From: Pseudoduganella danionis
GTDB lineage: Bacteria; Pseudomonadota; Gammaproteobacteria; Burkholderiales; Burkholderiaceae_D
Direction: 5' to 3'
DNA: 64,000 nucleotides
NCBI RefSeq assembly: GCF_009720775.1
Contig: NZ_WNKW01000011.1
Location: 1 to 64,000 of the forward strand
The notes under the pieces were generated by a model. The model had not been told where the DNA came from. It made no database searches and saw nothing but the letters and a program-made list of their open reading frames with translations. This document shows positions 45,623 through 54,309 of this stretch, piece after piece (position 1 is the stretch's first letter; every line of letters starts with the position of its first letter). Position numbers and translations under genes: made by a program.

Positions 45623-46966
45623 ATGAATGTAGCAGATGAAAAATTCAAATTTCGAGCGTTGCTGAGTCTTGTTAGCTTTATCCCTGATAGCTTGCATAAA
45701 GAGTTGGAGTTTCAGCGACTTAAAATGCTAGAGATCGGCATCTCAGGTGAAGAAATTAATCACATCATTCATGACAATCACAGTCGAGAAGGCATCACTC
45801 GCCATCGAGCTTTGCTCACACTTACAGACATTCGAAAACAGGCAGGCATACCTGATCCGTATTCCATGCGCAATGCGAAATTACCCGGGCAACTTCAGGC
45901 AACGATTGATGACGCAGATGCTTACTTACGTTTGAAGGGTGGCCGCAGAAAGCATCCTTCACCACCGATATCTTCGCCACCTCCACAGAGATTCTTGGCT
46001 ACTCGGCCCCGTGAGGTTGAGGGACTGGCCGTGCCATACGGGATCAACTCACATGGTGTTCTTGTATGTGCAAATGATGCTGATTCGACGGAGCGGTACC
46101 ATTGTTTAAGTTGTGCCGCACCGCTAACACTTAAAGCTGGCGATCTCCGGGTCCGCCACTTCGCTCACAAGGTTGGATCTCATTGTGATGGTGAATCCGT
46201 GCTCCATCAAATTGCAAAGGAACTCGTGGCACAGGTGATTAATGAAATGACTCGCTCAGCTAAGGAGTTGCGTTTGTCATGTACGTGTCGCAAGTGTCGA
46301 ACGCAGTTCGATACTGTGCTCGGTAGTAGAGCCTTTGATCGCGCAGTGAATGAAGTGCAGGAGGGTGCGTTTCGCTGTGATGTAATGGCCTACAGGGGAG
46401 ATAGTGCGGTTCTAGCAATCGAAGTGATCAATACACACGCTGTGGATCAAGTGAAGGGCGAAGCACTTCGGGTTGCATGGATAGAGTTAGATGCCAAGGA
46501 CATTATTAATGATCCGTACTACTGGAAGCCGACGCAAGAACGATTGAAAGACACCCTATGCCCGGACTGCAGAGATCAAGCGAGGACAATTAAGGCAGTT
46601 GCGAATAAGCGCGGTCAACTACTACCTAATGATCCCTATGTAGGGGCAGTGGTGTCGTGCTATAAATGCACTGCGGATATTTTGGCGTACTGGTGGCCTG
46701 GCGTCCCCTTTGCCGAAACTGCGCCACCGTCACCAGCACCTAGTTCAATTAAGTATGCAAGTTCTCGCGCTTATGGTGGGAAGTATTGGGCGAATACTTG
46801 CCCATGCTGTTCCGCTATACAGGGCGATAATTTCGTGTTCTTGGATGCCAGTTCGCCTTTTGCCAACCTCAGTATGCGTGACGTGGGACAGGCTATGCCT
46901 CGATTAACATTCCAAGTTGAGGGGGCTACTGCCCTGTTTAAGCAAAAGCTGCTGAAGAGTATTTGA
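45623..46966 (+). CDS. CoiA-like protein with zinc-finger and nuclease-like region
   Basis: A 447-residue protein. The middle part (LSCAAPLTLKAGDLRVRHFA near residue 175, HFAH...HCDGES and then IAKELV) resembles CoiA-type competence proteins: a cysteine motif, then a PD-(D/E)XK-like core with FRCDVMAYRG near residue 250 and AIEVINTHAV near 268. Later cysteine pairs (CPDC, CYKC, CPCC) suggest a further zinc site. It lies inside the partition region, flanked by parS sites, so it could be a plasmid-encoded DNA-processing protein. Activity is unknown. Confidence 0.6.
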   Translation: MNVADEKFKFRALLSLVSFIPDSLHKELEFQRLKMLEIGISGEEINHIIHDNHSREGITRHRALLTLTDIRKQAGIPDPYSMRNAKLPGQLQATIDDADAYLRLKGGRRKHPSPPISSPPPQRFLATRPREVEGLAVPYGINSHGVLVCANDADSTERYHCLSCAAPLTLKAGDLRVRHFAHKVGSHCDGESVLHQIAKELVAQVINEMTRSAKELRLSCTCRKCRTQFDTVLGSRAFDRAVNEVQEGAFRCDVMAYRGDSAVLAIEVINTHAVDQVKGEALRVAWIELDAKDIINDPYYWKPTQERLKDTLCPDCRDQARTIKAVANKRGQLLPNDPYVGAVVSCYKCTADILAYWWPGVPFAETAPPSPAPSSIKYASSRAYGGKYWANTCPCCSAIQGDNFVFLDASSPFANLSMRDVGQAMPRLTFQVEGATALFKQKLLKSI

Positions 46967-46980
46967 TACCTCTCTTGAGC

Positions 46981-47514
46981 CACTTTCACCGGTGAAAGTG
47001 GCTTGTCATTACGTGTTTGGAGAGAACATTGAAGGCTATTGCGCACTACTCGGTCCTGTTTTCGATAGCCCAATTTCGTCCACTTTCACCGGTGAAAGTG
47101 ATCAGTAGCGATGCGTAAATTTGACACGCCGAATATGTAATATTCGATACGCGATTGTGTTCTATTTGAATGTGTCAGGCCTTCGCATCTACCTTGACTC
47201 AAGACTCTGACATTTCCGTCTTCGACTCAGACAACAGGACTTATTTTCGCCTCATCGATTCAATATTGCACCACTTTCACCGGTGAAAACGCCGATGGAG
47301 TTGATACCCAGTATGAACTATAGACGACATTTAAAGTCCAATAGAAGAAATCACTTTCACCGGTGAAAGTCTGTATGCAATAAGAAGAATTCTGCACCGA
47401 AATTTCTGCGAGTAATTTTGCGAACATAATTTTTATTATTTGCGTAAAAATAAAAAATAACATATGATGTTGCTTTATCGCGGCGTAACGGTATGCCGCT
47501 TTCACCGGTGAAAG
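46981..47514. promoter_or_regulatory. parS: cluster of five parS palindromes upstream of parA
   Basis: CACTTTCACCGGTGAAAGTG or close variants occur at 46981-47000, 47081-47100, 47272-47288, 47352-47370 and 47499-47514, the last ending 11 bases before the parA start. The core TTTCACCGGTGAAA is common to all five. Together with the copy at 45481 they form a centromere array for ParB. Confidence 0.88.
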
Positions 47515-47524
47515 TGAGGATGGG

Positions 47525-48214
47525 ATGACTGCCAAGATTGTGACGATATTCAACCAGAAGGGCGGTTGTGCAAAAACGATGACTACCATGCAGGTTGGTG
47601 GTACTTGGGGCATGCTTGGATTGAAGGTTTGCATTATCGACATGGACCCACAAAACACGGCCAAGTTATGGAGCTTGCAAGCAACTGCTGAAGCTCCATT
47701 CCCAGCTGAAGTGCTGAATTTTGCGCCGCTCGGTAAGAACTTCATTCACAAAGTTGAGCAGCTAGTAGATAAGTACGATGTCATCCTAGTGGATTGCCCA
47801 CCGGCGATTGAATCGCCAGTACCGTGGACATCGCTTCTGATTGCTGATTACGCCGTGATCCCCGTCATCCCTGTTCTTGATAACGTATGGGCATCGAAGA
47901 TAGCTGAAGATCTTATTATTAAAGCACGCGACGAACGTCCTAACGAAGTGCTGGGCGCGACGTACCTTTTAAGTGTGATGCGAAAAGGAAAAGTGTTTGA
48001 TACTTGCCTTGACTCCCTTAAAGAGGACAGCAAACTCCCAATCATGAATTCTAAGGTCGGCATGCGGAATGCTTACCCAGAGTGCCAGGCTTACGGATGT
48101 TCTGTAGGAGCCTTTGGTGCATCTGTCGCAAAAAATGAAATCGAGGCGGTTGCCTATGAACTGGCGAACCAAGTTGGTCTGAATCTCAAAAAACCCAAGG
48201 CAGCTAAGAAATGA
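47525..48214 (+). CDS. parA: ParA-family partition ATPase
   Basis: A 229-residue Walker-type ATPase with the deviant P-loop FNQKGGCAKTMT near residue 10, the VCIIDMDPQ motif near 37 and the VILVDCPPAIES Walker B near 82. It has no N-terminal helix-turn-helix, so it is a short ParA that depends on its partner for DNA contact and regulation. It starts after the last parS site and overlaps parB by 4 bases (ATGA). It moves the replicon by pattern formation on the nucleoid. Confidence 0.92.
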   Translation: MTAKIVTIFNQKGGCAKTMTTMQVGGTWGMLGLKVCIIDMDPQNTAKLWSLQATAEAPFPAEVLNFAPLGKNFIHKVEQLVDKYDVILVDCPPAIESPVPWTSLLIADYAVIPVIPVLDNVWASKIAEDLIIKARDERPNEVLGATYLLSVMRKGKVFDTCLDSLKEDSKLPIMNSKVGMRNAYPECQAYGCSVGAFGASVAKNEIEAVAYELANQVGLNLKKPKAAKK

Positions 48215-49242
48215 ACAAGATTAAAAAACAGGATTTATCTCAGCGGATGCGCTCTGCAGTCTCGTCTGCGCCCACTTTGAATAATCGGTTTGCACACGCC
48301 GCTGCTAGGGCGGAACTCAATCCAGTGCTTCCTGCCTCTCAGCCTCAAGAGGAAGCCACGACACAGAGTACTCCTGTCGAAACAATTCATGCGACAGTGC
48401 CTGCTGCACAAGCTACAACAGCCGCACCGGTCTTGGTCGCTGGTGGTGGAGTACTGCGTGAAGTTCCACTCGATCAAATTGAACCGAATCCCTTTAATGC
48501 GCGGCACATCTATCGGCCAGAGCGAGTGAATGAACTGGCGACCAGTATTGGCGCCAATGGACAAGAAACGCCGGGCTCAGCGGTGGCTGTAGGCGATAAG
48601 GTAATTCTGATCGCTGGCCACTATCGCTGGAAAGCTCTCAAGCGCCTTGGTCGTCCAATGCTGCTGGTTGTTTATCCGCCGATGACCGACCAAGAGCTAT
48701 ACGCTAAAAGCTTCCGTGAGAATCATGATCGCGAAGAAGAAACTGCGCTCGATAATGCATTGGCGTGGCGCAACCTGATTGATAAAGGCGTGTATTCCAG
48801 TGAAACCGAAATCGCAGAAGTAACCGGCTATTCACTGCCATCGATCAATAAAACAATGGCTATTTTGGGATTGCCAGAACCCATCTTGGCAATTGTGCGT
48901 GAGAACCCCGTACAGTTCAAAGTTAGTTTGCTATATGAATTGAAGCTGTTCGCTGAATCGGCACCGATTGAAAAAGCTATCGAATTGACACAAGGGATCT
49001 TGGCAGGGGAGGTGAGTCGCAAAACGATCACCGACGCACGTGAAATTTACGAGAAACCAAAAACTGCGCGTAAGCAGAAAGAAACGTCGCGTGCATATAA
49101 GATTACGCGCGACGGTCGTGATATCGGATCTATGAAAACGTGGGATTCGGGTCGAGTATCTTTCGATGTAAAGATCATCGATGCCGTAGAGCGCCAGAAG
49201 CTAATCGCAGAACTACGCGATCGCTTTGGCCTGACAGAATAG
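48211..49242 (+). CDS. parB: ParB-family partition protein
   Basis: A 343-residue protein with a long acidic/proline-rich N-terminal part (residues 1-85), a ParB/Sulfiredoxin nuclease-like N domain (LDQIEPNPFNARHIYRPERV near 90, then ILIAGHYRWKALKRL near 130) and a helix-turn-helix (EIAEVTGYSLPSINKTMAIL near 205). It binds parS and works with ParA. It is followed by a bidirectional terminator and convergent repB. Confidence 0.9.
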   Translation: MNKIKKQDLSQRMRSAVSSAPTLNNRFAHAAARAELNPVLPASQPQEEATTQSTPVETIHATVPAAQATTAAPVLVAGGGVLREVPLDQIEPNPFNARHIYRPERVNELATSIGANGQETPGSAVAVGDKVILIAGHYRWKALKRLGRPMLLVVYPPMTDQELYAKSFRENHDREEETALDNALAWRNLIDKGVYSSETEIAEVTGYSLPSINKTMAILGLPEPILAIVRENPVQFKVSLLYELKLFAESAPIEKAIELTQGILAGEVSRKTITDAREIYEKPKTARKQKETSRAYKITRDGRDIGSMKTWDSGRVSFDVKIIDAVERQKLIAELRDRFGLTE

Positions 49243-49266
49243 TCCTACAATTTTAGTGACCATATA

Positions 49267-49302
49267 AAAACGGAGTCGGTTCTAAAAAATCGACTCCGTT
49301 TT
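49267..49302. terminator. bidirectional terminator between parB and repB
   Basis: AAAACGGAGTCG pairs with CGACTCCGTTTT with a short loop; T runs are seen on both strands. It lies 24 bases after parB and 10 bases before the repB stop. Confidence 0.88.
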
Positions 49303-49312
49303 ATTTGTTAGA

Positions 49313-50716
49313 TTAGGAGTTGTCGGCAGCAAATAGTCCAGGGCCTTTGTTCATCTTGGCTGCCTTCTTTTGTTGCTGAAGCTGGAGTGTCACGAAGGCG
49401 CCGAAACTCTGATGCACGATTGGCTCTTGCAGGTGGTCAATCAGCTCATGAGTTTCAATACCAAGTCTGGTGGCAAATAGGGCGGAAGTAGATAGGTTTG
49501 CAAATGCTCGGGCTAACTTATTTTGGTCCTCGGCTGACATTGCTTCGAAGGCATCCCAGCCGGCGTTTGCGTCACGTTTCTGCTTGGCTGTGAATTCTCT
49601 ATCTGCCGACTTTTCTCGTACTTCTTTCGCGTCGGCGCCTGCCTGACTATCTGCTGCAGCTATCGCTTTACGCTGGCGCAGATCTTGATCCAGAGTCCCT
49701 ATGATGTAGCCTTCGCGTAATGCTTTCATAAAGTAACCACTGACCCGAATCTTAATCTTGCCGGCAGCAGCAGCATGGCGAGTGTAGTCAATGGCTTGCT
49801 GGATTACTTCATCAGAATAACGAGCTCGGTCCTTGATGATTTCATCGATATCAGCGTGGCTTAACCCAATCTCGTTCCTGAGCGTCTCATATAGTGTTTT
49901 CAGAATAACCAGGGCAGCCTTTTGTTCGTCGGCACGATTGTTTTCGTCCCACACAAAACGAACTTCATTTACCTTTTTAGAACCTGGTACATTTTGAGTG
50001 ACCATAGTGATTTCTAGACCAGTCACCTCGTGGATTTCAGCGATCGCAACGTCGAGAACGCGTGATCTGAAGTGTTTGAACAACTCGTACGTTTTTTTGT
50101 TGCACTCCAACCATATCCGGAGTGTTTCTAACCCAAACCAAGGTGTTGCACCTTCTTGCATGTAGGGCTGCAGGCGGTCATACAAAATTTTTGTGTAGAC
50201 CGATTTGAACACATATCGAAGCGCTAAAAAGTGCGTAGCACGTGGGTCACGAATGACCAATTGCAGTTCCTCAGCTAGATCGAAGATAAACCGACCATTG
50301 CTTATGCGTGCTGTCCCCATCAATGGAATAGAACCCCATGGATACGTGTTATCGGATTGGATTTCAGTGCCATTGAGTTCAATAGCAGCCATTTGCGCCT
50401 CGCGAATCAGACGTTTGATGTGCGCCCGGTTATCGCTTGTTGTGCCAAGCAACCACTTAAACAGACCCAGTTCAATTGAATAGGTCTTTTTTACTTCGCT
50501 TTCAGTAGCTACGATGAAATAAGCAACATCGAGCAATCGGCGGCCTGCCAGTGACAAATCAACGATTTGAACCAAGGCGTTATTGCGACGATACCCGAGA
50601 CTGGTAGGTGCACTGGTAATGCTTTTGCTTTGCTGTGAAAGAGAGTCAAACAGCATTAGTGCTAGTTGTCGGTCGTCGTTCACAGTTCGATCCTTGGTTG
50701 TGTTCGTCAGATTCAT
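49313..50716 (-). CDS. repB: Rep_3-type replication initiator
   Basis: A 467-residue plasmid initiator. The N-terminal winged-helix pair of the Rep_3/RepB family is recognisable (QIVDLSLAGRRLLDVAYFIV near residue 52; LGLFKWLLGTT near 84; MGTARISNGRFIFDLAEELQ near 135; ALRYVFKSVYTKILYDRLQP near 175). The C-terminal third is longer than in typical RepB proteins and resembles a charged linker. It would bind the iterons at 50811-51528 and open the origin, and repress its own promoter through the operator at 50728. Confidence 0.9.
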   Translation of the reverse strand: MNLTNTTKDRTVNDDRQLALMLFDSLSQQSKSITSAPTSLGYRRNNALVQIVDLSLAGRRLLDVAYFIVATESEVKKTYSIELGLFKWLLGTTSDNRAHIKRLIREAQMAAIELNGTEIQSDNTYPWGSIPLMGTARISNGRFIFDLAEELQLVIRDPRATHFLALRYVFKSVYTKILYDRLQPYMQEGATPWFGLETLRIWLECNKKTYELFKHFRSRVLDVAIAEIHEVTGLEITMVTQNVPGSKKVNEVRFVWDENNRADEQKAALVILKTLYETLRNEIGLSHADIDEIIKDRARYSDEVIQQAIDYTRHAAAAGKIKIRVSGYFMKALREGYIIGTLDQDLRQRKAIAAADSQAGADAKEVREKSADREFTAKQKRDANAGWDAFEAMSAEDQNKLARAFANLSTSALFATRLGIETHELIDHLQEPIVHQSFGAFVTLQLQQQKKAAKMNKGPGLFAADNS

Positions 50717-50727
50717 AGTGACAGATA

Positions 50728-50745
50728 GTGACTGGAAATAGTCAC
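50728..50745 (-). promoter_or_regulatory. repB operator (inverted half-iterons)
   Basis: GTGACT (50728-50733) and AGTCAC (50740-50745) with 6 bases between form an inverted repeat of the GTCACT core of the iterons, just upstream of repB. Such repeats bind initiator dimers to shut off rep transcription. Confidence 0.72.
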
Positions 50746-50810
50746 CGTGTCAAAACACAAACAGTGACTTTGTGTCTGATTCGCGAATTTAATGTTCTGA
50801 GTCTTTTGTG

Positions 50811-51528
50811 TTATCCACAGAATTTTGCAAGTAAGTTAGTTTTTTTTAAAAACAAAACATACATACAGAGGAATCGGCTTTCTTTATAAAACAAGGACTT
50901 AGTGAAGAAAGGTCACGTTTACGATGAGCAAGGTCACTAGATTTGTAGAGATAGGTCATTTTCTGCAGCGCAAGGTCACTGTATTTGTTGTGGGGTTCCG
51001 ATTCTGGGAATACGAAGGTCACTATATTTGTAGGCCAAAGACACTGTATTTGTTGTCGCTAAAAATGAACGCCAAAAGGTGAATTTTTGATAAGTTTCAG
51101 CCTTAGAAATGTACTTTTTAAAAATATTGGTATTAGGTCATCAGTGCGTGGCCAGCATTTGAGGACTGAAAGGTCACTAGATTTGTTGTTGGATTTGAAG
51201 AACGGCGGTTATACACCTGTTTTTTTCTCGGTTTAAATTGAAAAGGTCACTAAATTTGTTGTGATTCGTTGGGTATAGCTTGTGAAGCTCGCGGGAATTC
51301 TATTGTCTGGCGCCAGAACTACTACAAATTTAGTGACCTTTCCATGTTAATGCGGGCTTCAATGAGAGTGAGTATTCACAAATTTCTTACAAAAACAGTG
51401 ACTTTGACCTGCTTGCGCGCCTCAAAAACATAACTTTGTGATTCACCGGTACAAAAAGCGTGACTTTGCCATGGAGTTTTGGAGGCTCGTTAGTTCTGAC
51501 TGTATGCGTAAGGTCACTGTTTTTGTTG
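50811..51528. other. oriV: iteron origin of replication (oriV)
   Basis: An exact DnaA box TTATCCACA lies at 50811-50819. Then 19-bp iterons close to AAGGTCACTNTATTTGTTG follow: direct at 50930, 50972, 51015, 51037, 51170, 51243 and 51510; inverted at 51322, 51388 and 51449. An A/T-rich stretch at about 50830-50880 could melt. The region is otherwise non-coding. This is the structure of Rep_3/RepB-type iteron plasmids. Confidence 0.9.
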
Positions 51529-51560
51529 GCCGCATAATTGGCAGGAAACGCCGTCAGGTA

Positions 51561-52421
51561 CTAGGTGCTTGTGCTGGTCGACATCATGGATGCCATGGAG
51601 GATATTAGCTGCTGAAGATCTGAGGCACATAAATGCGTGTCGTTTGCCAGTATCTGCTTGTACAGAAGGCTAATGATTCGCACAGCATCGGCCGGAACTA
51701 TCGGTACTGGAATGATCGGTCTCCCAGTCTGCCCCATTCGAATAAAGAAGCCGCCGTCCTGCACCTTGCAGTCCATGAACTTATCGTGCGCTGGCCCGTG
51801 GCCAGTGAACTTCACGGCCGGTAGTTTGCGTTCAAGAACCGCAAGCAGCTGGTACATCTCCGCTGGTGACAACTGAAAGACCAACTTGCTCTGCCAGTCG
51901 TACGTCGTGCGGCCAGCTGCTGTCAGGCCACGCGCGCCATCAACCTGTACGGTGAACAGGTTTGTCTTGCGCGTTCGAGCCTCGCTAATTGTTAGTGCTG
52001 CCGATTGACCGAAAATCTTGAAGCTGTAATAGGGCGGGGCATTCGGATCTGTGCCTTCAGGGGTTGGCTGAAAGCCCAAGCCGGCCATAAATGCGAGGAA
52101 GAATTGCCTCTCCCGCGGATCAGTCATTGCCCGGTCGATCATGGTGATGACCGATTGACCGTGATCGAGGAGGAGTGTGGCGATTTGCACCTGGTCAAAT
52201 TCGAAGCCCATGGCACGCAACTTTGATCGGATTGCCGGCATGTGCGCCGTGGAGACGAGTGAAAGCACTTGGCGTGCGGGCGTTTGGCCAGCGCCAAAGG
52301 CGAGGAGGGCGGCCTCGAATTTTTTTCCTAACGGTGACTGAGCAATGGCTACGAGCTGCGCCTTCGATAATGGTTCAAGACCAGCTGCTCGGAGCACGTC
52401 ATGTATGGTCTGGATTTTCAT
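51561..52421 (-). CDS. hypothetical protein coupled to the recombinase
   Basis: A 286-residue protein starting MKIQTIHDVLRAAGLEPLSK, with no recognised domain. The start lies inside the end of the upstream recombinase gene (overlap 23 bases), so the two are translated together. It ends 32 bases from the last iteron. A function in plasmid maintenance or as the recombinase partner is plausible from position but unproven. Confidence 0.72.
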   Translation of the reverse strand: MKIQTIHDVLRAAGLEPLSKAQLVAIAQSPLGKKFEAALLAFGAGQTPARQVLSLVSTAHMPAIRSKLRAMGFEFDQVQIATLLLDHGQSVITMIDRAMTDPRERQFFLAFMAGLGFQPTPEGTDPNAPPYYSFKIFGQSAALTISEARTRKTNLFTVQVDGARGLTAAGRTTYDWQSKLVFQLSPAEMYQLLAVLERKLPAVKFTGHGPAHDKFMDCKVQDGGFFIRMGQTGRPIIPVPIVPADAVRIISLLYKQILANDTHLCASDLQQLISSMASMMSTSTST

Positions 52422-53391
52422 TTTGGCGCTTCGCGTTGATGTAGGTATCGGTCGAGCGCTCAAGGGCAAGGCCGAGCTGCTTGGTGAGCGTAGGCTTCTC
52501 GGTTCCGAGAGTGATTTCCTGCACTGCGTAAGTGTTGCGCAGCGTGCGGCCGCCGGAACGCTTGACGTCGATCTTGGCGCTGGCCAGCGTCGATTTCACC
52601 TGCAGATAGACCGTCGTTGCATTGAGGCGCTTGCCACTGGGTGCAGGGAACGCGAGAGAGCCCGGGATTTGTAAGCGGCTGCGTTCATCAAGCCACGCGA
52701 GTACATCCTTGACCGCTGGTGGCCGGAGGATCGTCGTGTGCTCGTAGCTGGTGGAATGCTTCTGCTGTGGGGTCAGTTCGATTTTGTGCGAACCGTCCAG
52801 TTCGGCCTGTAGGCTGATTTCATCCACCAACAGCCCAAGGACTTCCGACACACGCAAGCCAGCGAACAGCATCGTGAGCTGGATAGCGCGATCGCGCCGC
52901 CGGCGCCATTCTGCAGGCGCAAGGGAGTAGGGTAGGGCTGCCATGAAGCGTTCTATTTCACCAGCATTGAGAGCCACCATTGCCGTGTCTTTGAAATAGC
53001 GCTGCTGCTTCAAGGCGCCGAATATTGCATGTCGCGCCGGATTTGGTGCGATCTTCAAGTGGTGGTAGCAACGCTCGATCAGGCGAAGGTATCGGTACGA
53101 GATTTTGCTATTGAGGTCTTGGACCTGGGTATTGCCTACGACGCTCCCCAGTTCCAGAAACATCAGCAGGTCGTAATGCGTGGCTTTGGAGAAGGGCACG
53201 CCGCGGCTGGCCAACCAGCGGGCGAATTTACCGAACATGAACTTGTAGACCTTTGCCCCCTCCGCCCGCATGGGTGTTTCGCGTGTTTGATCTGCAGGGC
53301 GAGAGCCGGTGCGAACGAATTCAATCGTCTCGACGAATTTGCCAAAGCAGGCGATGGGGTCAGCGTCCCAATGTTCGATTACAGAGTTCAT
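52399..53391 (-). CDS. tyrosine recombinase with divergent active site
   Basis: A 330-residue phage-integrase-family protein. A SAM-like core-binding domain (residues 30-130) is followed by a catalytic domain with the first Arg in AGLRVSEVLGL near residue 175 and the Tyr in STDTYI near 317. The usual HxLRH is seen as GRTLRNTYA near 285 and the second His (G-H) is not obvious. This may make it a structural or regulatory recombinase, or a member of a divergent subgroup. Upstream lies a pair of inverted repeats (53449 and 53660). Confidence 0.82.
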   Translation of the reverse strand: MNSVIEHWDADPIACFGKFVETIEFVRTGSRPADQTRETPMRAEGAKVYKFMFGKFARWLASRGVPFSKATHYDLLMFLELGSVVGNTQVQDLNSKISYRYLRLIERCYHHLKIAPNPARHAIFGALKQQRYFKDTAMVALNAGEIERFMAALPYSLAPAEWRRRRDRAIQLTMLFAGLRVSEVLGLLVDEISLQAELDGSHKIELTPQQKHSTSYEHTTILRPPAVKDVLAWLDERSRLQIPGSLAFPAPSGKRLNATTVYLQVKSTLASAKIDVKRSGGRTLRNTYAVQEITLGTEKPTLTKQLGLALERSTDTYINAKRQNENPDHT

Positions 53392-54115
53392 GTGTTTTCT
53401 CGGCTGGTAGCCACATTGGCCACGAATTCGACGCCATTACAGGCGGTATTCAACTAACCGACATTTTACGTGTGCTTTTGATAGGTGCAAGCCGCTGAAT
53501 TCTGAGGCCGTCCCTTTGTAGACGCTTTTGACTTTCTTCATTCTCTTTGTTCTCTTTGCTTTCTTGTTGCCGCGCAGAGGGCTGGCACGAGGCAGTGCCG
53601 GGGTTTGTATCCGAAGTCAGCGGCCTAAGCAGGGTTTTGACGGTATTTTTATAACCGTTGGTTAGTTGAATTTAGCTGATTTTCCTAAGCCAATTCGAAC
53701 TAGCTGGAAGGAGAGTGCTGGAAAGAGGTGGGCATGAGCAAGCATACAAACGCGAACATTCGCATCGTAGGGGGCGGCCGCATGCTCTGGGCGCGAAAAC
53801 CAACGGAGAATTGCTGCGGAATAGAAAGGCAACGGACCAATGCGTCGCAAGAAGTGAGATCAAACGTTTTGAGAATTCTTAATTAGAGGCTTACCGCAAA
53901 GATCCCATCAATTTGAAACTGAGATTCTAAAGACGAGCAAACTATGTCATTGTTTCTATGGGAATTTACTCAATATTCTCGCAAAAAACTGTGCAACTAC
54001 GTGCGAAAATCCAGCAGCCCCATGCCTTTCTTGAGCTAATTATGACGTCATAGTGAAAGCAGTAGAGTACCCAGTGGTAGTCCCTGCGTTTTTTAACGCG
54101 AGTTAAAAGTAGAGA
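53392..54115. other. non-coding stretch with long-range inverted repeat
   Basis: About 720 bases without a convincing gene. TTCAACTAACC at 53449-53459 recurs inverted as GGTTAGTTGAA at 53660-53670, 200 bases apart, upstream of the recombinase. It may be an att or regulatory region. Nothing else recognised. Confidence 0.5.
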
Positions 54116-54235
54116 TTATTTGGCAAGCGCCGATTTCTGTTTTGGCGTGGAGTCGCCGAGGCCCATATCGGGACGCTTGTGATTACACGTCCACATCCAG
54201 TCGATCCCAACATCCTATACCTCAGTCAAACTGAT
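54116..54235 (-). pseudogene. IS3-family transposase C-terminal remnant
   Basis: The minus frame ending at 54116-54118 reads VGIDWMWTCNHKRPDMGLGD and then STPKQKSALAK, the terminal part of an IS3-type OrfB (tyrosine-free DDE family, conserved YNHxRPHxALGGxTP). The frame is broken upstream by a TAG. Only the last about 40 codons are left. Confidence 0.75.
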
Positions 54236-54268
54236 GAATGCGTGGTGGGCTACTATGCCATTTGTAAA

Positions 54269-54298
54269 GATAACAACCCGCCAATGCGGGTTGTTATC
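54269..54298 (-). terminator. terminator of the CAP-domain gene
   Basis: GATAACAACCCGC pairs with GCGGGTTGTTATC over 13 bases with a 4-base loop, followed on the minus strand by a T-rich stretch, 12 bases after the stop of the next gene upstream. Confidence 0.85.
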
Positions 54299-54309
54299 AA
54301 TCACTAGCC

